DNA of 35,229 nt from an uncultured Methylococcaceae bacterium. Lineage in GTDB: Bacteria; Pseudomonadota; Gammaproteobacteria; Methylococcales; Methylomonadaceae. The translations under genes were made by a program, and so were the position numbers. This document shows positions 5,954 through 14,881 of this stretch, piece by piece (the stretch's first letter is position 1; each line of letters begins with the position of its first letter). A model generated the notes under the pieces. The model did no database searches. It worked only from the letters and a program-made list of their open reading frames with translations, and was not told where the DNA came from. The stretch is taken from positions 1 to 35,229 of the forward strand of contig CAIMEB010000092.1 of assembly GCA_903839855.1 (NCBI GenBank). The letters run 5' to 3'.

Positions 5954-8900
5954 ATGTTTAATATATTTATCAAAAGGCCCGTAATGGCGATTGTTTTATC
6001 GCTGGTGTTTCTGTTCATGGGAGCATTGGCGATCCGAACCTTGCCGATTGCCCAATTTCCTGATATTGCACCGCCACGGGTGACGGTTGCGTTGTCGTTT
6101 CCCGGTGCCAGTGCTGATGTTCTGGTTAAGTCATCTCTGATTATGATCGAACGCGCTATTAACGGTGTGCCCGGTATGAGGTACATCACTTCGGATGCAA
6201 CCAGTGCCGGTGAATCGACTATCCAGGTTTATTTCAATCTGGGGGTTGATCCAAATATCGCCATGGTCAATGTCAAGACGCGTGTTGATCAGATGATGAG
6301 CAGACTACCAGACCTGGTGCGCTTGGAAGGCGTGATTGTAAACTTTGTCCAGCCCAGCATGCTGATGTATGTCAATCTCTACAGCAAAGACAAAAACGCC
6401 GACCAGAAGCTTTTATTTAATTATGCGTACGTCAATGTTCTTCCAGAAATTCAGCGCATATTTGGTATAGCCCAAGCAACCATATTGGGCGCTCGCCAAT
6501 ATGCAATGCGAATTTGGCTAAATCCCGACCGGATGCGGGCCTATAGCGTCTCGGTAGACGAGGTAATGGATGCCATATCAAGTCAGAGTATTATTGGGCG
6601 GGCGGGTCGATTAGGTCAAAGTACAGGTATATCAGCCCAGTCCAAAGAATATGTGCTGATCTATAAAGGCCGTTTCAGCAAGCCGGAAGAATACGAGGAC
6701 ATTATTATCCGCGCTAACCCAAATGGTGAAATCTTACGTATTAAAGACATAGGAAAGGTCGATTTAAACAGCGAGTTCTATAATATTTACTCCGATAAAG
6801 ATTCGTTCCCTTCTGCTTCGATCGTACTTAAGCAAAACTATGGAACTAATGCCAGCAAGGTCATAGAAGACGTAAAGGAAAAACTGAAAGAATTGAAAAA
6901 AACGTTCCCCGAAGGCATGGACTATGAAATCAACTACGACGTATCCAGATTTGTCGATGCGTCTATTGAGAAAGTCCTGCACACTTTAGCCGAAGCTTTC
7001 GTGCTGGTATCCTTGGTAGTGTTTGTTTTTCTGGGCGACTGGCGTTCCACATTGATCCCGATCCTTGCAGTGCCGGTTTCTCTGGTTGGAGCCTTTGCCG
7101 TTATGTCGGCGTTTGGGCTTTCGATAAACCTTATTACTTTATTTGCCTTAGTGTTAGCAATCGGTATCGTGGTAGATGATGCGATTGTGGTGGTCGAAGC
7201 CGTACATGCAAAAATGGAAGCTGAAAACGTGACCCCTTATGTTGCTTCAAAAAAAGTATTGGGCGAAATCGGTGGTGCCATTGTTGCTATAACCTTAGTC
7301 ATGGTGTCAGTGTTCATTCCTATTGCTTTTATGTCAGGACCGGTAGGCGTATTTTATCGGCAGTTCGCTATTGCTATGTCGTCTTCGATCGTTATTTCAG
7401 CGGTTGTGGCCTTATCGCTTTCTCCCGTGTTATGCGCGATGATCCTTAAAAACACGCATGGACAACACAAACGCAGAACGCCAATCAGTCTGTTCATTGA
7501 TGCATTCAACACCGTCTTTGAAAAGGTCACCGGGCGATATATAAAAATTCTTAATGTCGTCGTGATGCGGCGCTTGCTAACATTTTCGGTTTTAGGTGCG
7601 TTTTGCTTTGGTATTTATTCGGTCAGTCTAACCTTGCCTTCCGGTTTTATTCCCGGCGAAGACCAAGGCATGATTTATGCGATTATCCAAACACCACCGG
7701 GATCAACCATAGAAGTGACCAACAAAGTGGCGCGGCAACTTGAAATGATCGCCGAAAAAATTGACGGCGTACAATCGGTTTCATCCTTGGCCGGTTATGA
7801 AGTGCTCACCGAAGGTCGCGGTTCGAATGCTGGCACCTGTATCATCAATCTGAAAGACTGGTCACAGCGTAAACATTCCGTTCTGGATGTAATCCATGAA
7901 CTGGAAGAAAAAACCCATGATATGGGAGCGGTTATCGAGTATTTTCAACCCCCGGCAGTACCCGGTTACGGTGCGGCTTCCGGTTTAGCATTTCGCTTAT
8001 TGGATAAAACCATAGACACGGATTACTTCGAGTTCGATAAAATTAACCATACACTTATGGATGCGTTGCGCAAACGTAAGGAACTGACCGGTTTATTTAC
8101 CTTTTATGCGGCCAATTATCCACAATACGAACTGAAAATCGACAATAAACTGGCTATGCAAAAAGGCGTTTCTATCGAAAAGGCCATGAATAATTTGGAC
8201 ATCATGATCGGTAGTACCTACGAGCAGGGCTTCATTCGTTTCAATAACTTCTTTAAGGTCTATGCACAAGCCCTGCCAGAATTTCGACGCTTTCCTGAGG
8301 ATGTGTTGAAATACTACGTGAAAAACGATAAAGGCGATATGGTTCCTTACTCCGCCTTTATGACCATGGAGAAAAAGCAAGGGCCTAACGAGATCACTCG
8401 CTATAACCTTTATAACTCGGCGGCTATTCGTGCCGAGCCAGCAACCGGTTATACGACTGGCGATGCCATCAAGACGATCCAGGAAGTGGCTGCTGAAGTA
8501 TTACCCAAAGGTTTTGATATCGCCTGGGAAGGTTTGTCATTTGATGAAGCCAAGAGAGGTACTGAAGCGATTGAAATTTTTGTGGTCGTTATCCTGTTTG
8601 TTTACCTGGTATTAGCCGCACAGTACGAAAGCTTTCTGTTGCCGTTAATCGTGCTATTTTCGCTGCCTCCCGGTATTTTCGGTGCCTTCTTCCTGCTGAA
8701 AACATTGGGGCTTGCCAACGATGTCTACTCCCAGTTAGGGATGGTGATGCTTATTGGTTTACTCGGCAAAAACGCGGTATTGATTGTTGAATTCGCTGTA
8801 CAAAAGCAAGCCCAAGGCATGTCTGTTAAAAACGCGGCGATAGCGGGTGCCAAAGCCCGTTTTCGTCCGATTCTGATGACCTCGTTTGCGTTTATAGCCG

Positions 8901-9136
8901 GGTTAATTCCTTTAGCCATGGCAACAGGAGCCGGTGCAATCGGTAACAGAACCATCGGTACCTCTTCCTTGGGCGGAATGCTGTTCGGTACCGTGTTTGG
9001 AGTAATCATTATTCCAGGACTTTATTATATTTTTGCCAAAATGATAGAAGGTAAAAATTTAATTAAAAATGAAGATCTTGATCCATTAACAGAAACTTAT
9101 CACTACACATCAGGGGACGAAAACGATTATGACTAA
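5954..9136 (+). CDS. RND multidrug efflux permease, HAE1 family (AcrB/MexF-like)
   Basis: 1060-residue inner-membrane proton antiporter that captures hydrophobic or amphiphilic compounds from the periplasm. The start 'MFNIFIKRPVMAIVLSL' is typical of HAE1 pumps. TM4 carries the proton-relay pair Asp408-Asp409 in 'GIVVDDAIVVVE', matching AcrB Asp407/408, and the TM10 lysine is present in 'GLLGKNAVLIVEFA'. Two large periplasmic loops follow TM1 and TM7, and 12 membrane spans can be drawn. Length matches the family (about 1030-1060). The 3' end overlaps the next gene by 8 nt, so pump and channel are co-translated. Substrates cannot be predicted. The sequence is full length with no sign of damage. 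Confidence 0.95.
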   Translation: MFNIFIKRPVMAIVLSLVFLFMGALAIRTLPIAQFPDIAPPRVTVALSFPGASADVLVKSSLIMIERAINGVPGMRYITSDATSAGESTIQVYFNLGVDPNIAMVNVKTRVDQMMSRLPDLVRLEGVIVNFVQPSMLMYVNLYSKDKNADQKLLFNYAYVNVLPEIQRIFGIAQATILGARQYAMRIWLNPDRMRAYSVSVDEVMDAISSQSIIGRAGRLGQSTGISAQSKEYVLIYKGRFSKPEEYEDIIIRANPNGEILRIKDIGKVDLNSEFYNIYSDKDSFPSASIVLKQNYGTNASKVIEDVKEKLKELKKTFPEGMDYEINYDVSRFVDASIEKVLHTLAEAFVLVSLVVFVFLGDWRSTLIPILAVPVSLVGAFAVMSAFGLSINLITLFALVLAIGIVVDDAIVVVEAVHAKMEAENVTPYVASKKVLGEIGGAIVAITLVMVSVFIPIAFMSGPVGVFYRQFAIAMSSSIVISAVVALSLSPVLCAMILKNTHGQHKRRTPISLFIDAFNTVFEKVTGRYIKILNVVVMRRLLTFSVLGAFCFGIYSVSLTLPSGFIPGEDQGMIYAIIQTPPGSTIEVTNKVARQLEMIAEKIDGVQSVSSLAGYEVLTEGRGSNAGTCIINLKDWSQRKHSVLDVIHELEEKTHDMGAVIEYFQPPAVPGYGAASGLAFRLLDKTIDTDYFEFDKINHTLMDALRKRKELTGLFTFYAANYPQYELKIDNKLAMQKGVSIEKAMNNLDIMIGSTYEQGFIRFNNFFKVYAQALPEFRRFPEDVLKYYVKNDKGDMVPYSAFMTMEKKQGPNEITRYNLYNSAAIRAEPATGYTTGDAIKTIQEVAAEVLPKGFDIAWEGLSFDEAKRGTEAIEIFVVVILFVYLVLAAQYESFLLPLIVLFSLPPGIFGAFFLLKTLGLANDVYSQLGMVMLIGLLGKNAVLIVEFAVQKQAQGMSVKNAAIAGAKARFRPILMTSFAFIAGLIPLAMATGAGAIGNRTIGTSSLGGMLFGTVFGVIIIPGLYYIFAKMIEGKNLIKNEDLDPLTETYHYTSGDENDYD

Positions 9137-10559
9137 AATGTTTCATATTGTGTTGTTAATTGTGATGGGACTGATGTTGCAGGCTTGCGGTATTCCGGAA
9201 CTGACACAAAAAAATGCAGATACCCAGCTTCCTGATAGTTTTAAACCGAACCTCATCGAACAGGCCAATACGGCCAAGGTAAAATGGAAAGAGTTTTTCG
9301 AAGATCCACATCTAACACGCTTAATTGATACGGCAGTCGCCAATAACAAAGAAGTGAATATGATGATGCAGCGTATTAGCGTTGCAGAAAATGAGATTCA
9401 GGCACGTAAAGGTGCGTATTTACCCTTTGTTAATTTTGGCACCGGTGCAGGTGGTGATAAAACGGCTATGTACACCCGAAATGGTGCCGTTGAGAATAGC
9501 CTGCAATTACCCAATGGTCAGACGTTTCCTACTATGTTGGGTGATTATCAGTTTGGGCTTTTTTCAACCTGGGAAATTGATATCTGGAAGAAGCTGAGGA
9601 ATGTGAAACAAGTGGCTGTGCTGGAATACATGGCTTCAACTGAGGGTAAGAATTTTTTAATCACTAATCTGGTTGCTGAAGTTGCACGCTCGTACTATGA
9701 ACTCATTGCCTTGGACAATCAGCTTGAGAATTTAAATCAAAATATTAGCATTCAGCAAAATGGCTTGGTGATGGTAAAGCAACTACTGCTGTTTGCAAGA
9801 ACAACAACCTTGGCAGTTAAACGTTATGAAGCTGAAGTAGCCAAAAATCAAAGCAGAAAGTTTGAAATACTGCAACAGATTACCGTGACAGAAAATCGAA
9901 TCAACTTTCTGTTAGGAAGAACACCCCAGACTATCCAACGAGCCACATCTGGTTTTATGGATATCAAACCCAAAGTTATTAAGGCTGGTATTCCATCACA
10001 GCTACTACAAAACAGACCAGATATCAGGAAGGCTGAGCTTGAGCTATCGGCAGCGAAATTGAATATAGACGTGGCTAGGGCTAATTTCTATCCATCCTTT
10101 GGAATAAAGGCGGGAGTTGGGTTTGATGCTTTCGCTCTTAAGTATCTGATCAATACGCCTGAGTCCTTGGCGGCTTCTATCGCTGGCGATTTAGTGGCTC
10201 CATTGGTCAATAAGAATGCCATCATAGCAGAATATAAAAACTCAAATGTTAAGCAGATTCAGGCGGTTTATGAGTATGAGCAAAGTATTATTAACGCTTA
10301 CGCTGAAGTGGCTAATCAACTTTCAAATATAGATAATTTGGATAAAAACTATAGCCTTAAGAAATATCAGGTGGAAACACTCGTTCAGTCCATCGATGTT
10401 GCTAATCAGCTATTCAAATCGGCTCGTGCCGACTATCTAGAGGTATTATTGACTCAAAGGGACGCATTGGAGGCTAAAAGAGAACTCATTGAAACCAAAC
10501 AGAAACAGGTTATTGCAATGGTCGATCTTTATAAATCGTTGGGTGGTGGCTGGCAATAA
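9129..10559 (+). CDS. RND outer-membrane efflux lipoprotein, NodT/OprM-like
   Basis: 476-residue outer-membrane channel of the TolC superfamily. A lipoprotein signal is evident, with a hydrophobic core at residues 7-18 and lipobox LMLQAC (Cys20). The segment 'VKWKEFFEDPHLTRLIDTAVANN' at about 50-72 and 'LLQNRPDIRKAELELSAAKLNIDVARANFYPSFG' in the second half are family landmarks. Two repeated outer-membrane-factor halves occupy about 60-250 and 285-470, each with long coiled-coil-forming helices. The start ATG at 9129 lies inside the end of the pump gene (8-nt overlap). It completes the tripartite pump of this operon and is probably the exit duct for it. Confidence 0.92.
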   Translation: MTKMFHIVLLIVMGLMLQACGIPELTQKNADTQLPDSFKPNLIEQANTAKVKWKEFFEDPHLTRLIDTAVANNKEVNMMMQRISVAENEIQARKGAYLPFVNFGTGAGGDKTAMYTRNGAVENSLQLPNGQTFPTMLGDYQFGLFSTWEIDIWKKLRNVKQVAVLEYMASTEGKNFLITNLVAEVARSYYELIALDNQLENLNQNISIQQNGLVMVKQLLLFARTTTLAVKRYEAEVAKNQSRKFEILQQITVTENRINFLLGRTPQTIQRATSGFMDIKPKVIKAGIPSQLLQNRPDIRKAELELSAAKLNIDVARANFYPSFGIKAGVGFDAFALKYLINTPESLAASIAGDLVAPLVNKNAIIAEYKNSNVKQIQAVYEYEQSIINAYAEVANQLSNIDNLDKNYSLKKYQVETLVQSIDVANQLFKSARADYLEVLLTQRDALEAKRELIETKQKQVIAMVDLYKSLGGGWQ

Positions 10560-10607
10560 GGATATCAAATGATTTTGTCTACCCGATAGGCAGCAGACCT
10601 AAAAATT

Positions 10608-10654
10608 AGCATCGAGTGCGAACCGGGAATGAGAATTCTGTCAGCCTCGATGCT
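10608..10654. other. Inverted repeat in the convergent gap between efflux operon and lpxA
   Basis: AGCATCGAG (10608-10616) and CTCGATGCT (10646-10654) form a perfect 9-bp stem around a 29-nt loop that itself contains GAATTC. It lies 49 nt after the outer-membrane gene stop and about 100 nt from the lpxA stop, between convergent genes. No T-tract follows on either strand, so a classical terminator is unlikely. It could be a transcript-end structure or a palindromic repeat relic. Confidence 0.3.
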
Positions 10655-10738
10655 TTGAGCCTCGCAGATAAATAAGTTAATGCTGTTGGGTAAAATAAGT
10701 TATAACCCATTGATATAAAATTTAAAAATAACCTCCAT

Positions 10739-10757
10739 TGATTCATTCATTCATTCA
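10739..10757. repeat. ATTC tetranucleotide microsatellite at the lpxA stop
   Basis: Four to five tandem copies of ATTC end within the last codons of the lpxA gene (minus strand: the stop TGA and the following TGAATGAA copies). Because the first TGA already ends the gene, copy-number change would not alter the protein, although it leaves a string of stop codons just downstream. Confidence 0.7.
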
Positions 10758-11536
10758 TGACTTCTAATTGAAACATCAATAAAACCATGAGTACCACGTT
10801 TAGACTTAATCGCTAACCACTCTTTTAACTGTTTTAATTCTTCAGTTTCTTCCAATGCCTCTAAACTTTGCTTAGTTCTTAACAACCGAAAGGCAGCCGA
10901 TAGCACGTTATAACGCTCACCGGTAATCCCCGCCCGTTTTAAGCCAACAGTGTTTAAACGATAATGCCTAGCGGGTCGACCACCAATCAAGGTAAACGGA
11001 ATGACATCCATATTAAGCCCTGTAGTCCCTTGCACAATAGCAAAGGAACCCACTCGACAAAACTGATGCACCACCACTGCTCCGCCCATAAAAACATGAT
11101 TGCCCACTTCAACATGACCACCAATCGCCACATTATTAGCGAAAATCGTGTTATTGCCAATTTGACAATCATGAGCAACATGACTGTTATTCATAAAATA
11201 ACAACCCGAACCAATACGGGTCACGCCATCCATTTTTGAAGCCCTATGAGCCGTAAATCCTTCTCTAAAGTTATTATTGTCACCAATGATTAACCAGGAG
11301 TCTGTTTCAGGTTTAAACCCGGTATCCTGAGGCAATCCACCTAACACCGCATGGGGATGTAGAATATTGCTCACCCCCATTTTTACATGACTATGTACGA
11401 CAGCATGAGCGCCAATTTGACAATATGCTCCTATAACAGCACCGCTCTCAATCACTGCAAAAGGGCCAACAATCGAATTATCTCCCAGCACAACATCGGT
11501 TGCTATGTAAGCGGTTGGGTGAATATTTTGTACCAT
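10751..11536 (-). CDS. lpxA: LpxA-like acyl-ACP:UDP-GlcNAc O-acyltransferase
   Basis: 261-residue left-handed beta-helix acyltransferase. LpxA adds the 3-hydroxyacyl chain to UDP-GlcNAc in the first step of lipid A synthesis in the cytoplasm. Hexapeptide repeats run through about residues 5-180. The catalytic histidine is His141 in 'IGGHVEVG', in a region that aligns with the E. coli His125 segment. Further landmarks are 'NFREGFTAHR', 'NNSHVAHDCQIGNN' and 'GGAVVVHQFCRVGS'. A helical C-terminal domain with 'GLKRAGI' follows. Length equals E. coli LpxA. It is not in the usual lpxD-fabZ-lpxA-lpxB cluster but last in an ogt-xerD-lpxA set, 5 nt after xerD with an AGAGGA binding site inside xerD. 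A stand-alone copy suggests a paralogue, so its exact acyl specificity is open. Confidence 0.85.
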   Translation of the reverse strand: MVQNIHPTAYIATDVVLGDNSIVGPFAVIESGAVIGAYCQIGAHAVVHSHVKMGVSNILHPHAVLGGLPQDTGFKPETDSWLIIGDNNNFREGFTAHRASKMDGVTRIGSGCYFMNNSHVAHDCQIGNNTIFANNVAIGGHVEVGNHVFMGGAVVVHQFCRVGSFAIVQGTTGLNMDVIPFTLIGGRPARHYRLNTVGLKRAGITGERYNVLSAAFRLLRTKQSLEALEETEELKQLKEWLAIKSKRGTHGFIDVSIRSHE

Positions 11537-11541
11537 ATTAA

Positions 11542-12426
11542 CTATCCTCTGGGATGAAATTTTGAATGTAATTCTTTTAAGCGTTGACTAGCAATATGTG
11601 TATAAATTTGCGTGGTTGATAAGTCTGCGTGCCCTAACAATAACTGTACAACACGCAAATCCGCGCCATGATTTAACAAATGAGTTGCAAAGGCATGACG
11701 TAAGGTATGCGGGGATATTTCTTTATTAATCCCTGATTTGGTTGCGTGACGCTTGATAATATGCCAAAAAGCCTGGCGGGTCATACCATCCGCGCGATTC
11801 GTTACAAATAAATAATCAGACTGCTGCTGTCCCATCAAAACCGGTCTAGCCTGTTCAATATACGTTTCTAAACAACTCATCGCATCCTCACCTACCGGCA
11901 CCAACCGCTCTTTATTACCCTTTCCAACAATTCTTACAACGCCTTGCCTGATACTAATTTGATCAAACTTTAAAGCCACTAACTCGGACACCCTAAGTCC
12001 CGTAGCATAAAGCATTTCAAACATCGCCTTATCTCTACATCCCTGTAAGTTGGATATTTCGGGAGAGTTTAATAATAACTCAACATCATGCTCAGACAAG
12101 GGTGTCGGTAAGGATCGCCCAATGTGCGGAGGCTCTATCAAACCAGTGGGATCAACTGTAATACGATTCTCGCGAATATAATAACCATAAAAGCGCCGTA
12201 GACTCGATAAAATGCGTGCGCTAGAACGATTACCTATGCCTTCTTTATATCGACTGGCCAAAAATGCCGATAAATCCGTAGTCGTTACTTCTAACATTGA
12301 CCTATCTGCAAGCCATTTAGCAAAAATTCGTAAATCACTGCTATAAGCAGACAAGGTATTTTCACTTAAACCTTGTTCAACCCAAACTGCATCAAGAAAC
12401 TGCTCAATCAACGTGCTGGACGTCAT
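11542..12426 (-). CDS. xerD: XerD-type site-specific tyrosine recombinase
   Basis: 294-residue recombinase that with XerC resolves chromosome dimers at dif. The N-terminal SAM-like core-binding domain covers about residues 3-88. The catalytic domain has all six expected residues: Arg145 in 'GLRVSE', Lys169 in 'GKGNKER', His240 and Arg243 in 'PHTLRHAFATHLL', His266 in 'LLGHADLSTTQ', and the nucleophile Tyr275 in 'IYTH'. Length equals E. coli XerD (298). Motifs favour XerD over an integron or phage integrase, and no attachment sites are seen nearby. ATG at 12426 directly follows the stop of the ogt-like gene (TAAATG), so the two are co-translated. Confidence 0.93.
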   Translation of the reverse strand: MTSSTLIEQFLDAVWVEQGLSENTLSAYSSDLRIFAKWLADRSMLEVTTTDLSAFLASRYKEGIGNRSSARILSSLRRFYGYYIRENRITVDPTGLIEPPHIGRSLPTPLSEHDVELLLNSPEISNLQGCRDKAMFEMLYATGLRVSELVALKFDQISIRQGVVRIVGKGNKERLVPVGEDAMSCLETYIEQARPVLMGQQQSDYLFVTNRADGMTRQAFWHIIKRHATKSGINKEISPHTLRHAFATHLLNHGADLRVVQLLLGHADLSTTQIYTHIASQRLKELHSKFHPRG

Positions 12427-13017
12427 TTAGATAAACCTCGACTCATAGTCTAATAATTTGCATTTAATCGCTATCAAATCCCCTGCTATCTGACCAGAAT
12501 AGCCACCCATACCCGAAACAGAGACGACCCGATGACAAGGAATAATAACCGGATAGGGATTATCTCTACAAGCATTACCCACAGCACGCGCGGAAGAATT
12601 TATTTGCTTGGCGAGTGCCGAATAAGTCAATGTTGTTCCCAACGGAATGTTATTGAGTGCAGCCCAAACTCGGTGACGATAATCACTGCCTTGTTTTAGT
12701 AGCTTAACGCTAATGGACTGAGATGGATTTATCCAAAAGGCAGCGAATTTTTGTTGAAGTTCATTATTCTGAAGATCATTAGCCGAAAGATTCAGATCCC
12801 AGTCCATCTGACAGATAACATCCTTTCTATGTGTTAAAAACAAAGTACCTACAGGTGTATTCACTTTAAGCACTTCTTCACATCCCAAACAATGATCAAC
12901 CCATTCAATTATAAATGCCACATTACCTACTGTATTAGAAATAGTGAACGTTCGTACCCATGAAGTACTTCCAGAACGATTAACCAACGAGGCCAAATGA
13001 CGAACTTTGTTTGCCAT
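12427..13017 (-). CDS. ogt: Methylated-DNA-protein cysteine methyltransferase (Ogt-like)
   Basis: DNA repair protein that removes O6-alkyl groups from guanine by suicide transfer to its active cysteine. The signature 'PVIIPCHRVV' carries the acceptor Cys161, preceded by 'ARAVGNACRDNP' with the DNA-binding helix and Asn, and followed by 'GGYSG'. As given from ATG 13017 it has 196 residues with an N-terminal extension of about 50 residues that does not look like the family. GTG codons at 12873 and 12864 would give a start close to 'VNTPVGTLFL', where family proteins normally begin. I therefore regard the start as uncertain. First gene of the ogt-xerD-lpxA cluster, divergent from the exosortase gene. 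Confidence 0.88.
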   Translation of the reverse strand: MANKVRHLASLVNRSGSTSWVRTFTISNTVGNVAFIIEWVDHCLGCEEVLKVNTPVGTLFLTHRKDVICQMDWDLNLSANDLQNNELQQKFAAFWINPSQSISVKLLKQGSDYRHRVWAALNNIPLGTTLTYSALAKQINSSARAVGNACRDNPYPVIIPCHRVVSVSGMGGYSGQIAGDLIAIKCKLLDYESRFI

Positions 13018-13163
13018 TAGGGACTATTTCAGTGATAATCGCTCTGCTCTTTGCCTGTATTTTTGGTTATTTTGTTATTTATCATGAGGACATAATACAA
13101 GATTTCGATAGAGAGTTCTTTTTTTGTCACGCCTTAAGTTGAGTAGCCGTTTGATTTGATCCT

Positions 13164-14819
13164 ATGAATTCTTCAAAATATAACCCTAATACCTGTCGAT
13201 TCGTACTGTTCGGAGTTGCTAGTTTGCTCTTAGCGGTTTTTGAAGTCACCCTATTAACGCTTGAATTTGACACGTCTTCTAGCGCTTTCCAAAATATGCC
13301 ATACCCTCTATATGGCAGCCTTTTGTATTCCAGTAAAGCGTTACGAATAATCATTGCCAGCCTAGGCGCCTTAGTCATTTTAAGCCTTCCTCATATAAAA
13401 CTGATACAGATTAATATTCAAAAGCAACAAAAAAATCCTTATTACTTACGTTTTTTATTTCTGCATTTTTTAACATTAGCAGGATTTTATTATCTCTGCT
13501 GGTTATTGATAGTCGCTATCCCAGGCGGCACAATCACTACAAATTTAATGGTCAATGTTTATGGTATAGGGTGGTTATTCTTGGGGTTGTTGAGTATCAC
13601 CTGTTTATTACTTTTCATTGCTGACATTGAGTTTTGGCTAGAATTGGTCAAAAAAGAAGCTAAAATATTTTTAGCGGCAGCTCTCACCGGGTTAATCTCT
13701 CAAACCATAGGTTTTTTTACTACGACTTTCTGGGAAAAATTACCTAAGTGGTCGTTTTTATTGACAAAGGATCTACTCGGCTTACTATACCCCAATGTAA
13801 TCGATGAAACAGAAAACCTTATATTAGGTGTTAATGACTTTTCTGTGGAAATTTCCCCGCAATGTTCTGGCTATGAAGGCATGGGGTTAATTACGGTATT
13901 TTTGACGTTATACCTATGGATGTTTAGAAAACAGCTACGTTTTCCACACGTGCTTATAATGTTACCGATAGGTGTTATTGCTATCTGGCTATTGAATATT
14001 GTGCGTATTACTTTGCTAATCATTATCGGTGACAAAATATCATCCAAAATTGCAACCGGCGGTTTTCATTCCAGCGCTGGCTGGATCATCTTTGTTGGAT
14101 TGAGTGTGGGATTAATTGTGGTATTACAGAAAATAAGCTTCTTTAACAAAGCGCCCGGCACAACCAGTCTGGCAGTCCAAACAGATAATACTGACAACAA
14201 AGCCTTGGCTTTATTGATACCTTTCGCTGTGTTATTGACTAGTATTTTACTAAGCAATGTTTTCAGTCATGCCTTTGATTGGTTTTATCCCTTAAAAGTT
14301 GTCATCAGTATTATGGTGCTTTGGTATTATCGAAAAATATATTGCACTTATAAGAGAGAACTTAATCCGGTTGCTGTCTTAATCGGTGTAGTAGTCTTTT
14401 TTGTCTGGCTAGCTTTAGTACCCAATACTGAAGAAGCTAATGTTAGCTTTGCCAAGAGTTTATTTTCAGAGTCCCCGACTATTGTTACTGCTTGGTTGTC
14501 ATTTAGGGTGCTAGGCGCCTGTGTAACAGTACCTATCATTGAAGAACTAGTATTTAGAGGCTATATTCTGAGTAAACTAATCAACAAAGATATTACTCAA
14601 GTTAGGGAGGGTACATTTACTTGGTTGTCATTTATCGTTTCGTCAGTGTTATTTGGTTTGTTACACGGAAATTGGCTGGCAGGAACTATGGCAGGCATGG
14701 CTTTTGCTTACGCTTTATATCGACGTGGTCATTTGTTTGACGCAGTGATAGCGCATAGTGTTACTAATTTACTGTTGTCGTTTTATGTTATCTACACTCA
14801 AAATTGGTCACTTTGGTAA
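13164..14819 (+). CDS. xrtE: Exosortase fused to a CPBP-family intramembrane protease (exosortase E/protease type)
   Basis: 551-residue polytopic membrane protein with two enzymes in one chain. The N-terminal part (about 1-325) is an exosortase: the transpeptidase triad is visible as Cys234 in 'SPQCSGYEGM', Arg281 in 'WLLNIVRI' and His302 in 'GGFHSSAGW'. Exosortases cut C-terminal sorting signals of exported proteins at the inner membrane. The C-terminal part (about 345-551) is a CPBP (CAAX-like) glutamic protease with Glu460-Glu461 and Arg465 in 'PIIEELVFRGY', His501 in 'GLLHGNW', and His531/Asn535 in 'AHSVTN'. This fusion is the hallmark of the exosortase E/VPEID-CTERM system. No protein with such a C-terminal signal lies in the window. 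Two glycosyltransferase genes follow. The start lacks a strong ribosome binding site. Confidence 0.85.
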   Translation: MNSSKYNPNTCRFVLFGVASLLLAVFEVTLLTLEFDTSSSAFQNMPYPLYGSLLYSSKALRIIIASLGALVILSLPHIKLIQINIQKQQKNPYYLRFLFLHFLTLAGFYYLCWLLIVAIPGGTITTNLMVNVYGIGWLFLGLLSITCLLLFIADIEFWLELVKKEAKIFLAAALTGLISQTIGFFTTTFWEKLPKWSFLLTKDLLGLLYPNVIDETENLILGVNDFSVEISPQCSGYEGMGLITVFLTLYLWMFRKQLRFPHVLIMLPIGVIAIWLLNIVRITLLIIIGDKISSKIATGGFHSSAGWIIFVGLSVGLIVVLQKISFFNKAPGTTSLAVQTDNTDNKALALLIPFAVLLTSILLSNVFSHAFDWFYPLKVVISIMVLWYYRKIYCTYKRELNPVAVLIGVVVFFVWLALVPNTEEANVSFAKSLFSESPTIVTAWLSFRVLGACVTVPIIEELVFRGYILSKLINKDITQVREGTFTWLSFIVSSVLFGLLHGNWLAGTMAGMAFAYALYRRGHLFDAVIAHSVTNLLLSFYVIYTQNWSLW

Positions 14820-14881
14820 CCCTGCTCTATCATTACCCATAGTGTATTGTGATCACGCTTGCTAATAGTTGAGGTAATCAA

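Noticed and set aside
10964-11239. Plus-strand frame over lpxA
   Set aside because: Antisense shadow; the LpxA frame on the minus strand is complete and well recognised.
11542-12426. Tyrosine recombinase as integrase of an island
   Set aside because: Length and motifs match XerD, it sits in a housekeeping-like operon, and there is no tRNA attachment site or direct repeat beside it.
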